A stretch of 64,000 nucleotides of DNA from Anaerolineae bacterium. GTDB taxonomy: Bacteria > Chloroflexota > Anaerolineae > Aggregatilineales > Phototrophicaceae. Below are positions 32,705 to 42,735 of this stretch, piece by piece. The notes under the pieces are model-generated. The model did not search any database and was not told the origin of the DNA. It saw only the letters and a list, made by a program, of their open reading frames with translations. Positions within the stretch are counted from its first letter, which is position 1, and every line of letters starts with the position of its first letter. A program made the position numbers and the translations under genes. The stretch lies in NCBI GenBank assembly GCA_022843385.1, contig JALHNT010000014.1, forward strand, positions 62,001 through 126,000. Direction: 5' to 3'.

Positions 32705-34131
32705 GATGTACCCTCCTGACTATGTTTCGGTATGCTGAAGCTGAAGGTTGATCCCTGCCCCAACACCGAGTCGAACCAGATGCGTCCGCCCTGGCGTTGA
32801 ACAATGGTCTGAACATAGGGCAGTCCGACGCCCTCACCCTTCACGTCTTCGGCATTGCGTGCACGACGGAATAACTGAAAGACTTTTCGGAAATCTTCCT
32901 GAGCAATGCCGCGACCGTTATCCTGAATATGCACAATCACCTCTTCGGCGTTGTCTTCGGCCCGCACCGTAATCTGACCGGGGCGATGGTCATCCAGATA
33001 CTTGATGGCATTATCGAGCAGGTTGCTCAACACCTGACGCAGCAGCAAGCGGTCTGCCGGGACGATGGGCATGGGCAATACAGTGAGCGCTGCCCCCCGC
33101 TGATGCAACTGGTGGCTGAAGGTATTGCCTATCTCCTGGGTCAAGGCGCTCAGATCAATCGGCTCGATTTGTATTTCGTGCTTGCCGATTCGCGCCAGCT
33201 TCAGCACTTCGTCAATGAGTATTTCCATGCGCTGCGCTGAAGTTTCTAGATATTCCAACGCTTCGGGTAAATCATGTTGAGTGGCCTTTTCCGCCTGCCG
33301 GAGCGACGTTCCCTCCAGTTGGGGTATGCCAGCCGTAATCGCCGGTTGGAGATCGTCAATAGCGATCCGCGCTTCTTCGACGAACCCGGTGATATTGACC
33401 AGCGGGGCGCGCAGGTCATGAGCAACAATGTAGGCAAAATCACGGATTTCGCGGTTGGCGCTTTCCAGCTCGGCATTCTTGCGCTGAAGATTGCGTGACA
33501 ACTGGCGCAGTTCTTCGAGCTGAGGCTGGAAGAGATAGCGATCCTGAATATATCGCACGACCACCATAACGAAGGCGATGGCGATGGGAAAGCTAATCGC
33601 AACCCCGATGATATCATCGGTCAGATAATCTGGTCGAAGCCAGTAAAGAAACAACACGCCGATGGCACTGAAAGCAGAGACGGCTACAAGCCAACGCGCT
33701 GTCAGCAGCAGACTCCCCAGGATGATGGGCAGCGCAAGCCATTGCAGCGAAGCCAAAGGGGAGAACGTCACATCGGCGGGCAGGACGGCGACCTGCCCCA
33801 ATACCGAGAGCGCTGTCGTGGCAACAGCAACGGCTCCGCCAACGAAGTAATAGCGAAGCCGGCTGAGAATATAAGCACCGGCTAATCCGACACAGGTCAG
33901 GGCAATAGGAACCCATAACGGCAGGAAGTTGGCGCGGAAGGGAACGAATACCAGCTCGAAGGCGAACAATACCAGCAAACCGATAGTCACCGCGGAGACC
34001 AGGCGAGACTGACGCTGTTCGTTTGCAGCGACGATGCTGGGATGCGGGTCGGTGAGTCTGGCCCAGAGCAGGGTGCGCCACTTAACTGGATCAGAGCTGG
34101 GCAGGTTCAGGGTTTGTGGAATGGATGCCAT
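32701..34131 (-). CDS. Membrane sensor histidine kinase
   Basis: The 476-residue kinase begins with a six- to seven-helix membrane region (about residues 40-200, 'LLVLFAFELVFVPFRANFLP' onward) that has no extracellular sensor domain, resembling 7TM-type sensors. A coiled coil follows ('LEELRQLSRNLQRKNAELES'), then the H-box IVAHDLRAPLVNITGF, N-box VLSNLLDNAIKYLDDH, and G boxes DNGRGIAQEDFRKVFQLF and GEGVGLPYV. The start is ATG 34131 (AGG at a good distance); an upstream in-frame start would add 25 residues with no ribosome-binding site. It phosphorylates the receiver protein encoded by the next gene. A TATACT element lies about 33 bases before the start. Confidence 0.93.
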   Translation of the reverse strand: MASIPQTLNLPSSDPVKWRTLLWARLTDPHPSIVAANEQRQSRLVSAVTIGLLVLFAFELVFVPFRANFLPLWVPIALTCVGLAGAYILSRLRYYFVGGAVAVATTALSVLGQVAVLPADVTFSPLASLQWLALPIILGSLLLTARWLVAVSAFSAIGVLFLYWLRPDYLTDDIIGVAISFPIAIAFVMVVVRYIQDRYLFQPQLEELRQLSRNLQRKNAELESANREIRDFAYIVAHDLRAPLVNITGFVEEARIAIDDLQPAITAGIPQLEGTSLRQAEKATQHDLPEALEYLETSAQRMEILIDEVLKLARIGKHEIQIEPIDLSALTQEIGNTFSHQLHQRGAALTVLPMPIVPADRLLLRQVLSNLLDNAIKYLDDHRPGQITVRAEDNAEEVIVHIQDNGRGIAQEDFRKVFQLFRRARNAEDVKGEGVGLPYVQTIVQRQGGRIWFDSVLGQGSTFSFSIPKHSQEGTS

Positions 34132-34295
34132 AAGATGCCTGTGATTTGCTGTCGTATAACTCCAGTATACGTACCATTCGACCTGGCATAGATTAAGAAC
34201 AAGCACAGGAAACCATGATAGGACTAATGAGCCTGAAGGGTTTGCAAATCCAAACTTTTGCCTGTTCTTGCCTGTTTATCAGGTCAAAGACAGCA

Positions 34296-36932
34296 TCACG
34301 AGTTCATCATGCGTTTAAGCTCGTACAGTTTGGTCAGGGCTTCAAGCGGGCTGAGGTTATCCACTTCCAGCTTCTTGAGGGCATCCAGCGCCGGATGTGC
34401 ATCGGGCGGGGCGAACAACCGCATCTGACCGGCCTCTTCGACTTTGCGCTGACGAGTCGTGGCTGGCACAGGGGGTGGAGCCGCCGGCAGCTTGAAGTCA
34501 CTCCCCTGGGCTTCGAGATGTCGCAAGAGTTCACGGGCGCGTTCAACCACCGGGCGCGGCATCCCGGCCAGTTGTGCCACATGGACGCCGTAGCTGCGGT
34601 CTGCCCCACCGGGAACGACGCGGTGGAGGAAGACAATCTGTTCACCATCTTCGCTGACCGCCACATTGTAGTTGCGGGTGCGCGGCAAGATGTTGGGCAA
34701 TTCGGTCAGTTCGTGGTAATGGGTGGCGAAGAGGGTGCGGCAGTTGAGGCGTGGATTGTTGTGAATGTACTCGATCACGGCGCGGGCAATCGCCAGCCCA
34801 TCGTAGGTTGAGGTGCCGCGCCCGACCTCATCGAGGATGAGCAAACTGCGCCGGCTGCTGCCGGAGAGGAGGCGAGCGGTTTCGACCATCTCGACCATGA
34901 AGGTGCTTTGTCCAGCATGGATTTCGTCCTGCGCGCCGATCCGGGCGAAGATACGATCCACCAGTCCGATTGTGGCCTCATCTGCCGGGACGAAGCTGCC
35001 GATCTGCGCCATCAGGGTGATGATCGCTACCTGCCGGATATAGGTCGATTTGCCCGACATATTGGGGCCGGTGATGATCTGGATGCGCGTCATGCTGTCG
35101 AAGTGTGTATCGTTAGGGATATAGCGAATGCCATCCAGCAGCGATTTCTCGACCACCGGATGCCGGCCATCCTTGACGATGAGCAAGTCATCTTCGGTCA
35201 GAGTCGGTCGTGTGTAGGCTTCGCGCACGGCGACATCGGCTAGCGACAGAAACACATCAAGATGAGCCAGGGCGCGGGCGGTTTGCAGCAGCCGGTTGGC
35301 GTTCTGTGCCAATTGCTGGCAGAGCGTGTCAAATAAGGCGCGTTCGACCTTGAGGATTTCTTCTTCTGCGTTCAGCACCAGCGTTTCGTATTCTTTCAGT
35401 TCAGGCGTGATATACCGTTCGGCGTTGACCAGCGTTTGCTTGCGGATGTAATCCGCCGGGACGCGCTCGGTGTTGGCATTGCTGACTTCGATGTAGTAGC
35501 CGAAAACCTTGTTAAAGCCGACCTTGACGCTGGCGATGCCGGTGCGCCGCCGTTCCACCGCCTCCAGATTAGCGATCCACTCGCGGGCATCGCGCGTCGA
35601 CTCCAGGATGTCATCCAGTTCTCTGGCATAACCGGGGCGAATGACGCCGATGGTGTTGAGCGTGGCAGGCGGGTCATCGGTCAGCGCAGTGCCGATCAGC
35701 TCCGACAGATCGTTGCAGGGATGGAGAGTCTTGAGCAGGGCATTCAGCGCCGGGATCGGTTCGATGAGCTGCTGAATCTGCGGAATGGTATCCAGGCTGC
35801 CTTTCAGCCCCACCAAGTCACGCGGGCCAGCCCGTTGAATCAGCAGGCGGTTGGTCAGCCGCTCGATGTCGGCAATCGGTTTGAGCGCGGCATGGAGTTC
35901 GGCGCGCAACACTTCGCTCTTCACCAAGGCCTCGACCGCATCCAACCGGGCATTGAGACGGCTCAGATCGAGCAGCGGTTGGCTGATCCAGGTACGCAGC
36001 AGCCGCGCCCCCATCGCCGTCATGGTACGATCCAAAATGCCCAGCAGGCTGCCATCCACTTTGCGGCTGCGGATGGTTTCAGCCAATTCAAGATTGCGCC
36101 GGGTGAAGGGGTCCAGGACCATGAAGGTAGCAGTGGAATAGGCGCGGAGTGAAGTCAACTGGCTCAGGCTGCCACGCTGGGTATCGCGGACGTATTGCAG
36201 CATCCCGCCAGCCGCGCAGACCGCCGCCGGCATCTCACCCAGACCAAAACCATCCAGCGTCCGCGTCTGAAAGTGCTGCATCAAGGCGGTGCGGGCCGAG
36301 TCCAGTTCAAAGCGCCAATCCTGTACCGAGGTCAAATGAATGCCTTCCGGCAAGGACGCACCGCGCTCGACCCACTCCGCCGGCATCAACACCTCGCGTG
36401 GGGTCAACCGAGCCAGTTCTTCCAGCACCAGCACCGCAACCGACTCGCCCTCCAGTTGGGTTGCGGCGAATTCTCCTGTAGTAATATCTACATAAGCGAT
36501 GCCGGCGCGGCTCCACTCGCCCGTCTCAACATCGCCCAGCGGGACAATGCTCATCAGGTAGTTGGCACGATCTTCGCTCAGGAGTTCTGGCTCGATGATC
36601 GTCCCCGGCGTGATGACCCGTGTCACTTCCCGATCAACAATGCCGCGTCCGTCCGGTTCGCTGGTCTGTTCACAGACGGCGACGTGGTAACCCTTCTCGA
36701 TCAGGCGCGCGATGTAGCTATCCACCGCATGATAGGGAACGCCGGCCATCGGCACACGCTCCTCCTTGCTCACTGGGCGCCCCGTCAACACAATATCGAG
36801 TTCGCGGGCGACGACTTCGGCATCTTCGTCAAAGGTCTCGTAAAAGTCGCCTAAGCGGAAAAATAAGATACAATCGGGATACTGGCTCTTGATGTCAAGA
36901 TACTGCTGGCGTAGGGGAGTCACTCGCGCCAT
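34296..36932 (-). CDS. mutS: DNA mismatch repair protein MutS
   Basis: The 878-residue ATPase recognises mismatches. N-terminal 'MARVTPLRQQYLDIKSQYPD' and FYE motif 'FFRLGDFYETFDEDAEVVAR' (mismatch-contacting Phe) are present; the clamp and lever domains follow; Walker A is GPNMSGKSTYIRQ (about residue 620), then 'STFMVEMVETARLLSGSSRR' and Walker B 'LLILDEVGRGTSTYDGLAIA'. An N-terminal extension upstream of ATG 36932 is possible in frame but lacks a ribosome-binding site and similarity. No mutL is adjacent. It is divergent from the ROK gene. Confidence 0.97.
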   Translation of the reverse strand: MARVTPLRQQYLDIKSQYPDCILFFRLGDFYETFDEDAEVVARELDIVLTGRPVSKEERVPMAGVPYHAVDSYIARLIEKGYHVAVCEQTSEPDGRGIVDREVTRVITPGTIIEPELLSEDRANYLMSIVPLGDVETGEWSRAGIAYVDITTGEFAATQLEGESVAVLVLEELARLTPREVLMPAEWVERGASLPEGIHLTSVQDWRFELDSARTALMQHFQTRTLDGFGLGEMPAAVCAAGGMLQYVRDTQRGSLSQLTSLRAYSTATFMVLDPFTRRNLELAETIRSRKVDGSLLGILDRTMTAMGARLLRTWISQPLLDLSRLNARLDAVEALVKSEVLRAELHAALKPIADIERLTNRLLIQRAGPRDLVGLKGSLDTIPQIQQLIEPIPALNALLKTLHPCNDLSELIGTALTDDPPATLNTIGVIRPGYARELDDILESTRDAREWIANLEAVERRRTGIASVKVGFNKVFGYYIEVSNANTERVPADYIRKQTLVNAERYITPELKEYETLVLNAEEEILKVERALFDTLCQQLAQNANRLLQTARALAHLDVFLSLADVAVREAYTRPTLTEDDLLIVKDGRHPVVEKSLLDGIRYIPNDTHFDSMTRIQIITGPNMSGKSTYIRQVAIITLMAQIGSFVPADEATIGLVDRIFARIGAQDEIHAGQSTFMVEMVETARLLSGSSRRSLLILDEVGRGTSTYDGLAIARAVIEYIHNNPRLNCRTLFATHYHELTELPNILPRTRNYNVAVSEDGEQIVFLHRVVPGGADRSYGVHVAQLAGMPRPVVERARELLRHLEAQGSDFKLPAAPPPVPATTRQRKVEEAGQMRLFAPPDAHPALDALKKLEVDNLSPLEALTKLYELKRMMNS

Positions 36933-37029
36933 GACGGATCGCTCACTGTCTTGATAGATATACCGACGAGATAGAGTGGTAATTCTAGCGAAGTCGGAAC
37001 AGACGTTCAACGATAAAAGGATAATCTCC

Positions 37030-38013
37030 ATGCATGAAGCCATCATTGCCGTCGATCTGGGCGGGACGCGGGTGCGCGCGGCGCGCTTGAATCAATCGCT
37101 CGACATTCAGATGCGTCAGGAAATGTTGACCGAAGATGAACGCGGACTGGACGCCACGCTGGGACGCATTCAGGAGATGATCCGCGCGGTGTGGCCGACC
37201 GATGGGACGCCTGTCGCCGGGATTGGCATCTCTGCTCCCGGCCCGCTGAACCCGATGACCGGCGTGGTGGTCGCGCCGCCTAACCTGAAGGGGTGGCACA
37301 ATGTCCCCCTTGCCAGCATCCTGCGCGATGCCTTCGGGGTGCCGGTTTACGTTGGCAATGATGCCAACGTCGCCGGATTAGCCGAGACGGCGCTGGGCGC
37401 GGCGCGCGGCTGCCGTCATGTCATCTTCATCACCGTCAGCACCGGCATCGGCAGCGGCATGATCGTCGATGGCAAGATGCTGCTGGGCAAAGTTGGATTG
37501 GGGGCGGAAGCCGGACACATCATCATGATCGCTGGCGACCAGGTTAGCTCGCTGGAGAAAGAAGCGGCGGGGCCATCGTTGGCCCGTAAAGCGCGGGCGC
37601 GCATCGAAGCCGGTGAAGAGTCACTCATCACATCGCTGCTTAACGGCGACCTAAAGCAGATCAGCGGCGCAACCGTCGGACGGGCGGCACAGGAAGGCGA
37701 CCGGCTGGCGCTGGACATCGTGCGCGAAGGTGGACGGATGGTCGGGCTGGGAATCGTCAGTCTGCTGCATCTGTTCAATCCGGAAATTATTGTGATGGGC
37801 GGCGGCGTCAGCAATCTGGGCGAGCTGCTGTTTGCTCCGATGCGCGAGGCAATTCAGCGTTACTGTATTGATGCGTCGTACTGGCAGGATCTGCGGATTG
37901 AACGGGCGGAATTGGGCGAGAACGTCAGCATCATTGGTGCCGGTGCCCTGGTCATCACCCAGGGCGGGGTTGCCGATGTGTCGCATATCGCGGCACGGCT
38001 GAACGCGACGTAG
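37030..38013 (+). CDS. ROK-family sugar kinase lacking the zinc-binding cysteines
   Basis: The 327-residue protein has phosphate motif AVDLGGTRVRAARLN (residues about 7-21), 'GIGISAPGPLNPMTGVVVAPPNL' and catalytic-site 'VGNDANVAGLAETALG', followed by 'STGIGSGMIVDG' and 'EAGHIIM', which mark ROK glucokinases. The CxCGxxGC zinc motif that normally follows EAGH is absent: GDQVSSLEKEAAGPSLARKA runs straight to the 'LExxASG' segment without cysteines. AAAGGA lies eight bases before the chosen ATG. It probably phosphorylates glucose or an N-acetyl sugar; the missing zinc site makes substrate uncertain. Confidence 0.88.
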   Translation: MHEAIIAVDLGGTRVRAARLNQSLDIQMRQEMLTEDERGLDATLGRIQEMIRAVWPTDGTPVAGIGISAPGPLNPMTGVVVAPPNLKGWHNVPLASILRDAFGVPVYVGNDANVAGLAETALGAARGCRHVIFITVSTGIGSGMIVDGKMLLGKVGLGAEAGHIIMIAGDQVSSLEKEAAGPSLARKARARIEAGEESLITSLLNGDLKQISGATVGRAAQEGDRLALDIVREGGRMVGLGIVSLLHLFNPEIIVMGGGVSNLGELLFAPMREAIQRYCIDASYWQDLRIERAELGENVSIIGAGALVITQGGVADVSHIAARLNAT

Positions 38014-38122
38014 TTGATAGTTCTCGACTACCAGTAACCATACCCAACAGCTAAATCATCGCCTGCGACCCTATTCGTCAGAAATTTCATAGAAATGGCG
38101 CGGGGCGCTTCAATTCACGGCG

Positions 38123-38144
38123 GGCTTCATGTTACAATGAAGCC
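38123..38144 (+). promoter_or_regulatory. Perfect inverted repeat overlapping the -10 and abutting the kinase start codon
   Basis: GGCTTCAT (38123-38130) and ATGAAGCC (38137-38144) flank GTTACA. TACAAT at 38133-38138 is a good -10 element, and only six bases separate it from the ATG at 38145, so the transcript may be leaderless. The repeat could be an operator for a regulator, or an RNA hairpin if transcription starts further upstream. Confidence 0.55.
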
Positions 38145-39713
38145 ATGTTAATGCTACCCGATTTCCGTGTCCGCCAGCGCGATTTTCTACTTGAAATCTC
38201 CCGCGCCATGACCGCGCAGCTTGATCTGGGCGAGGTACTGCGCCTTGTCCTGAATGCATCGATGGTCATGCTGGCCGGGCAAGTTGGGCTGGTGGCGCTG
38301 CGCGATGCTGAAGATGGCTACAGCATCCGTGCCACGCTGGGGGTTGAGTCAGATCGACTGGATGATCTGAACGTCCGGCTGGCCGAACTGGTGAGCAGCA
38401 CCGGTTGGGGCTTTGATCGCGAGTTCCTGAACACCAAGCTCAACCAGATGGCTGTTTCACTGGATCGCACCCTGCGGCAGTCGTTATTCCTGCCGCTGGT
38501 GATCGGTGAAGAACCGGTCGGGTTGCTCATCATCTTCCGTTCGTACTGGATACAGGCGACGGATAACGATGTGCAGATTCTACAAAGCTTTGCCGACCAG
38601 GCCGCCATCGCCGTTCATAATGCCCAGCTCTACGCCCGCATCAATCAAGAGCGCAAGCAACTGGTCGCCATCTTGGAATACAGCGCGGATGGCGTGATGA
38701 TCCTGGATCGGCAGCTTCGCATTTTGGGCTTCAACCGGGCGCTGGAACGGATGACGGGTTGGACGATGCAGGAAGCGCTGGGGCAGGATCAGGATGCAGT
38801 CATCACCTGGAAGAAACTGGAGAAAAGCGATCTGCATCAGGCGATGGCTGAAGGCTGGCCTTTCCGCACGCCCAAGGACGCCCCCACCGAGACTCTCTAT
38901 GTGGAGGGCGACCTGTTGCGGCGCGATGGCATGACCCTGAGCATCGGCATCACCTATGCCGCGCTTCTGGCCGATGATGGCACGCTGACGACCATCATCG
39001 CCAATGTCCGCGACATCACCCATTTCCGCCGCGCCCAGGAGATGCAAAATGTGTTCATCTCGACGGTGTCGCATGAACTCAAGACACCCGTCGCCCTCAT
39101 CAAGGGCTATGCCGGGACGCTGCGGCGCGAAGACGCCACCTGGGACCCGGCAGTTATCCGCGACGGATTGACCGTCATCGAAGAAGAGTCAGATCGCTTG
39201 ACGGCGCTGATCGAGAACCTGCTGGCGGCCAGCAAACTGCGAGCCGAACGGATGCGGCTGGATGTGAGCGATTTCCAGATGGATCGGTTGGCGGCAGATG
39301 TGGTCGAGCGTTTTAAGACACAGACCACCAAGCACCAATTCATCCTCCAATTCCCGAAGGGTTTTCCCATCATTCAGGGCGATGAGGTCAGGCTGCGCCA
39401 GGTGCTGGATAATCTGGTCGGTAATGCCATTAAGTATTCGCCAGGAGGCGGCACAATCACCGTCGGCGGCGAAGTCGATGAACGCCATGCCACTGTGTTC
39501 GTGCGCGACAAGGGCATCGGCATCCCGGAAGATGAGCAGGAACACGTTTTTGACCGCTTCTACCGGGTAGATAGCGCAATCAGTAAAAAGACCAAAGGTA
39601 CAGGATTGGGGCTGTATCTGGCGAAAGCCATTGTCGAGGCGCACGGCGGCAGCATCCACGTCAAGAGCAAGCCCGGCGCTGGTTCAACTTTCTATTTCAC
39701 CATCCCCCTCTAG
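38145..39713 (+). CDS. GAF/PAS sensor histidine kinase
   Basis: The 522-residue soluble kinase has a GAF domain (about residues 18-165), a PAS domain (about 172-295, 'LEYSADGVMILDRQLRILGF'), H-box VSHELKTPVALIKGYAGTLR (about 306-325), N-box VLDNLVGNAIKYSPGGG, G1 DKGIGIPEDEQEHVFDRFYR and G2 KGTGLGLYLAKAIVEAHGG. No membrane segments are visible. The start codon touches the inverted repeat and no ribosome-binding site is evident. The partner regulator is not adjacent. Confidence 0.94.
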   Translation: MLMLPDFRVRQRDFLLEISRAMTAQLDLGEVLRLVLNASMVMLAGQVGLVALRDAEDGYSIRATLGVESDRLDDLNVRLAELVSSTGWGFDREFLNTKLNQMAVSLDRTLRQSLFLPLVIGEEPVGLLIIFRSYWIQATDNDVQILQSFADQAAIAVHNAQLYARINQERKQLVAILEYSADGVMILDRQLRILGFNRALERMTGWTMQEALGQDQDAVITWKKLEKSDLHQAMAEGWPFRTPKDAPTETLYVEGDLLRRDGMTLSIGITYAALLADDGTLTTIIANVRDITHFRRAQEMQNVFISTVSHELKTPVALIKGYAGTLRREDATWDPAVIRDGLTVIEEESDRLTALIENLLAASKLRAERMRLDVSDFQMDRLAADVVERFKTQTTKHQFILQFPKGFPIIQGDEVRLRQVLDNLVGNAIKYSPGGGTITVGGEVDERHATVFVRDKGIGIPEDEQEHVFDRFYRVDSAISKKTKGTGLGLYLAKAIVEAHGGSIHVKSKPGAGSTFYFTIPL

Positions 39714-39728
39714 ACAGCAGGAACATTC

Positions 39729-41087
39729 ATGCCACGAGCGACTCAGACAACGATCCAATGCATCAACTGCCGGACGCCCTTCCGCGCCACCATCAATGCC
39801 CTCATCGACCCGGCCCAGAACCCACAGGCCAAAATCGCACTGCTGGCGGGTGGAGCCAATACCTTCCCCTGCACCAATTGCGGCACACCCAACACCGTGC
39901 TGACCCCCCTGCTCTATCACGATGCCAGCAAGGAACTGCTGGTCAGTTTTGTGCCGATGGAACTAGGGTTGAGCAAGGATGCCCAGGAAAAAGCCATTGG
40001 CGACCTGATGCGTGACCTGACCACCAATCTGCCGCAGGGCGCGTTCAAAGCCTACATGCTGCAACCGCGCTCGGCGCTGACGATGCAGGGATTGATTGAG
40101 CAGGTTTTGCAGGCCGATGGCGTGACGCCAGAGATGATGCAGGCACAGCGTGAGCGAGTACGGCTGGTCGAGATGTTCATCCAGTCGCCGCCGGAGGTAC
40201 TGCCGAGCCTGGTGCAGCAGCATGACGCCCAGATCGATGCCCAGTTCATGCAGACCATGACGCTCATCATCCAGCAATTGGCCTCGGAAGGTCGGGAAGC
40301 GCTGGCCGATCAGGTGGTCGATGTTCAGAACACCATCCTCGAACTGTCAAGCTTCGGTCAAACACTGATGGAACGCGCCCAGGCGCAGGAAACCACCATC
40401 GCCTCCGTCGCCGAGGACATCAACGCCTTGGGCCAGAATGCCCAGCGCAGCGACTTCATCCAACTGGCTGTGCGCTATGCCGATGACCCGGAACGACTGC
40501 AAGCGCTGGTCGGGCTGATCCGCCCGGCATTTGATTACACCTTCTTTCAGGAATTCACCACCGCGATCAGTCAGGCACCAGCCAGCGAACGCGACAGGAT
40601 TCAAGGCGTGCGTGAGGCGCTGCTGGAACTCACGGCACAGGTCGATCAACAGGCCCAGATGGCGCTGCAAGAAGCAGCCAATCTGCTGCGACTGCTGCTC
40701 AGTTCGCCCAATCCGGATGAATTGATTGCGGCCAATCTGCCGATGATCGATTACACCTTCCTGCAAGTGCTGTCGGCCAACATCCAGGAGGCCACACGCC
40801 GGGGCGACGTGAGCGCCAGCGGGCGACTGAAAGACCTGTACAACCGGGTCGTGGCGGCGTTGCAGGCCAGTATGCCGCCCGAACTGCGCTTCATCAACGA
40901 GGTGCTGAATGCACCCACCGATGCTGAAGCTCTGGAGATGGTCAACCAACGGGCTGTGGAATTTGGCTCCGGCCTGCTGGATGCGCTGGACTCGGTCGAG
41001 CAGCAGTTGGCGGGACAACCCAACCCCGCCATCATGGAGCGGTTTGAAGCCGTGCGCCGTCTGGCAGTCCAGACTCTCAGCGGCTAA
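39729..41087 (+). CDS. CpXC-domain protein
   Basis: The 452-residue cytosolic protein starts with a CpXC domain (residues about 1-130): paired motifs CINCRTPF (about 11-18) and CTNCGTPN (about 47-54) form a probable zinc ribbon in an uncharacterised family. The rest is long, helical and rich in Gln, Ala and Leu ('LLRLLLSSPNPDELIAANLP'), with heptad-like stretches (residues about 210-300), suggesting coiled coils. Function unknown. It follows the histidine kinase by 15 bases, so they are probably cotranscribed. Confidence 0.8.
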   Translation: MPRATQTTIQCINCRTPFRATINALIDPAQNPQAKIALLAGGANTFPCTNCGTPNTVLTPLLYHDASKELLVSFVPMELGLSKDAQEKAIGDLMRDLTTNLPQGAFKAYMLQPRSALTMQGLIEQVLQADGVTPEMMQAQRERVRLVEMFIQSPPEVLPSLVQQHDAQIDAQFMQTMTLIIQQLASEGREALADQVVDVQNTILELSSFGQTLMERAQAQETTIASVAEDINALGQNAQRSDFIQLAVRYADDPERLQALVGLIRPAFDYTFFQEFTTAISQAPASERDRIQGVREALLELTAQVDQQAQMALQEAANLLRLLLSSPNPDELIAANLPMIDYTFLQVLSANIQEATRRGDVSASGRLKDLYNRVVAALQASMPPELRFINEVLNAPTDAEALEMVNQRAVEFGSGLLDALDSVEQQLAGQPNPAIMERFEAVRRLAVQTLSG

Positions 41088-41101
41088 TCATCGCCACAAC
41101 A

Positions 41102-41130
41102 GACAGGGCTGTGCTGGATGCAGCCCTGTC
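41102..41130 (+). terminator. Hairpin downstream of the CpXC gene
   Basis: GACAGGGCTG (41102-41111) pairs perfectly with CAGCCCTGTC (41121-41130) around a nine-base loop, 14 bases after the stop. No T tract follows, so it may stabilise the 3' end rather than terminate. Confidence 0.5.
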
Positions 41131-41299
41131 GATTACCCGACGATTGCCCTACGCGCGGGCTGAACACCAGTCTATTCCCCATATCCATCTGTTGCAGCGT
41201 ATTCTCATTTGGTAAAATCCAGCGACTTGAAGTACAGTTGCCTGCGCTTATCGAAATGAGCCAGGTCATGATCTGTTGGATTTGTTGAGAGGTAATGGA

Positions 41300-42715
41300 A
41301 TGCAACGCAAAAATCGTGTCGTCTGGGGATTTACCACATTGGCAGCCTTAGCCCTGTTCGCGCTGGCTATCGCTTTTCCCGCTGCGTCGCCAGTGATGGC
41401 GCAGACCGAGCCAACGCCGACACCCAATGATCCGCTGTGGCTGGCCTTTGTAGCCGTGCGCGACGCCATACAGGAAGAGAAATCGGTTGATCTCTTTCTC
41501 GTACGCGCCTGGGATTGGGAACAGACCGAATGGACAGACGGCATCGATAGCTGCAAGACGCTGGAAGATCCGCTGTCAGCACGTCAATTGTACTGGGGCT
41601 GGACATTCACCATTACGTCGCTGAATGGCGCAACCTACCAGGGACGCATCAGCTTCAATCGAGAAATCGTGGTGGTCTGCGACCAGGTGGTGACAGCCGC
41701 CGCCCCCACCGCAGTTCCAGGCGCAACAGCCAATCCCAACCTGCCACCCCCGGTAGCCGGTTCGGCGGCAGGCGGCGCTTTCGAACTGGGTGGTCACGCC
41801 CTGGAACTGAATGCCGGCACGGTCAAGGCGATGAAAGACTCCGGCATGACCTGGGTCAAGAAGCAAGTTCGCTTCAATGTCGGCGAAGACCCGGCAGCCA
41901 AAGTTAGCGGCATCATCAACAGCGCCAAATCCAATGGCTTCAAGATGCTGATCGGGCTGGTGGGCAACAAGGATCAGATGGGCGATTACAACGCCTATAT
42001 CAACAGCTATGCTTCATTCGCGGCAGGCGTGGCGCGCGCTGGCGCGGATGCGATTGAGGTATGGAACGAGCCGAACATTGACCGCGAATGGCCGGCGGGT
42101 CAGATCAATGGCGGCACGTACACGCGGATGCTGGCAGCAGCATTCAACGCCATCAAGCAAGCCAATGCCAACACCATCGTCGTCAGCGGCGCACCCGCCC
42201 CGACGGGCTTCTTCGGTGCAGCGGGCTGTACAGCGCAGGGTTGCAACGACGATGTGTTCATGCAGCAGATGGCTCAGGCGGGCGCGGCGCAGTACATGGA
42301 TTGCATCGGCCTGCACTATAACGAAGGCATCATCGCCCCCACCGCGGCCACCGGCGATCCGCGCGGCACCTACCCCAGCTACTATTTCGGTTCGATGTTG
42401 GCGCGTGGTTACAACCCATTCGGCGGCAAGCAGGTATGCTGGACTGAGCTGGGCTATCTGTCGCCAGAGGGCTTCAGTTCACCGCTGCCGGCCAGCTTCG
42501 CCTGGGCTCAGAATACGACAGTGGCACAGCAGGCTTCATGGCTGGCGGATGCTGCCCGCCTTTCGGCCCAGAGCGGTCGCGTCCGTCTGATGATTGTGTG
42601 GAATGTGGACTTCCCCTTCTACACTGCGACAGACCCGATGGGTGGCTACGGCATGATCCGTCCGGGTGGCGGCTGCCCGGCCTGTGCCTCGCTCGGCACG
42701 GTGATGCGGCGGTAA
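41300..42715 (+). CDS. Secreted glycoside hydrolase-like protein (TIM-barrel clan)
   Basis: The 471-residue product has a signal peptide ending ASPVMAQT, an N-terminal small domain with two cysteines (about residues 45-135), a Pro/Ala linker and then a barrel domain. Its catalytic signatures are IEVWNEPNIDREWP (NEP acid/base) and VCWTELGYLSPEG (nucleophile Glu), the pattern of GH5/GH39-type clan A glycosidases. GAGG lies seven bases before ATG 41300; the in-frame ATG at 41276 is less likely. It probably degrades an extracellular polysaccharide, or acts as a non-catalytic relative. A similar gene is at 45720. Confidence 0.82.
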   Translation: MQRKNRVVWGFTTLAALALFALAIAFPAASPVMAQTEPTPTPNDPLWLAFVAVRDAIQEEKSVDLFLVRAWDWEQTEWTDGIDSCKTLEDPLSARQLYWGWTFTITSLNGATYQGRISFNREIVVVCDQVVTAAAPTAVPGATANPNLPPPVAGSAAGGAFELGGHALELNAGTVKAMKDSGMTWVKKQVRFNVGEDPAAKVSGIINSAKSNGFKMLIGLVGNKDQMGDYNAYINSYASFAAGVARAGADAIEVWNEPNIDREWPAGQINGGTYTRMLAAAFNAIKQANANTIVVSGAPAPTGFFGAAGCTAQGCNDDVFMQQMAQAGAAQYMDCIGLHYNEGIIAPTAATGDPRGTYPSYYFGSMLARGYNPFGGKQVCWTELGYLSPEGFSSPLPASFAWAQNTTVAQQASWLADAARLSAQSGRVRLMIVWNVDFPFYTATDPMGGYGMIRPGGGCPACASLGTVMRR

Positions 42716-42735
42716 GTTGTAGCGATAATCTGAAG

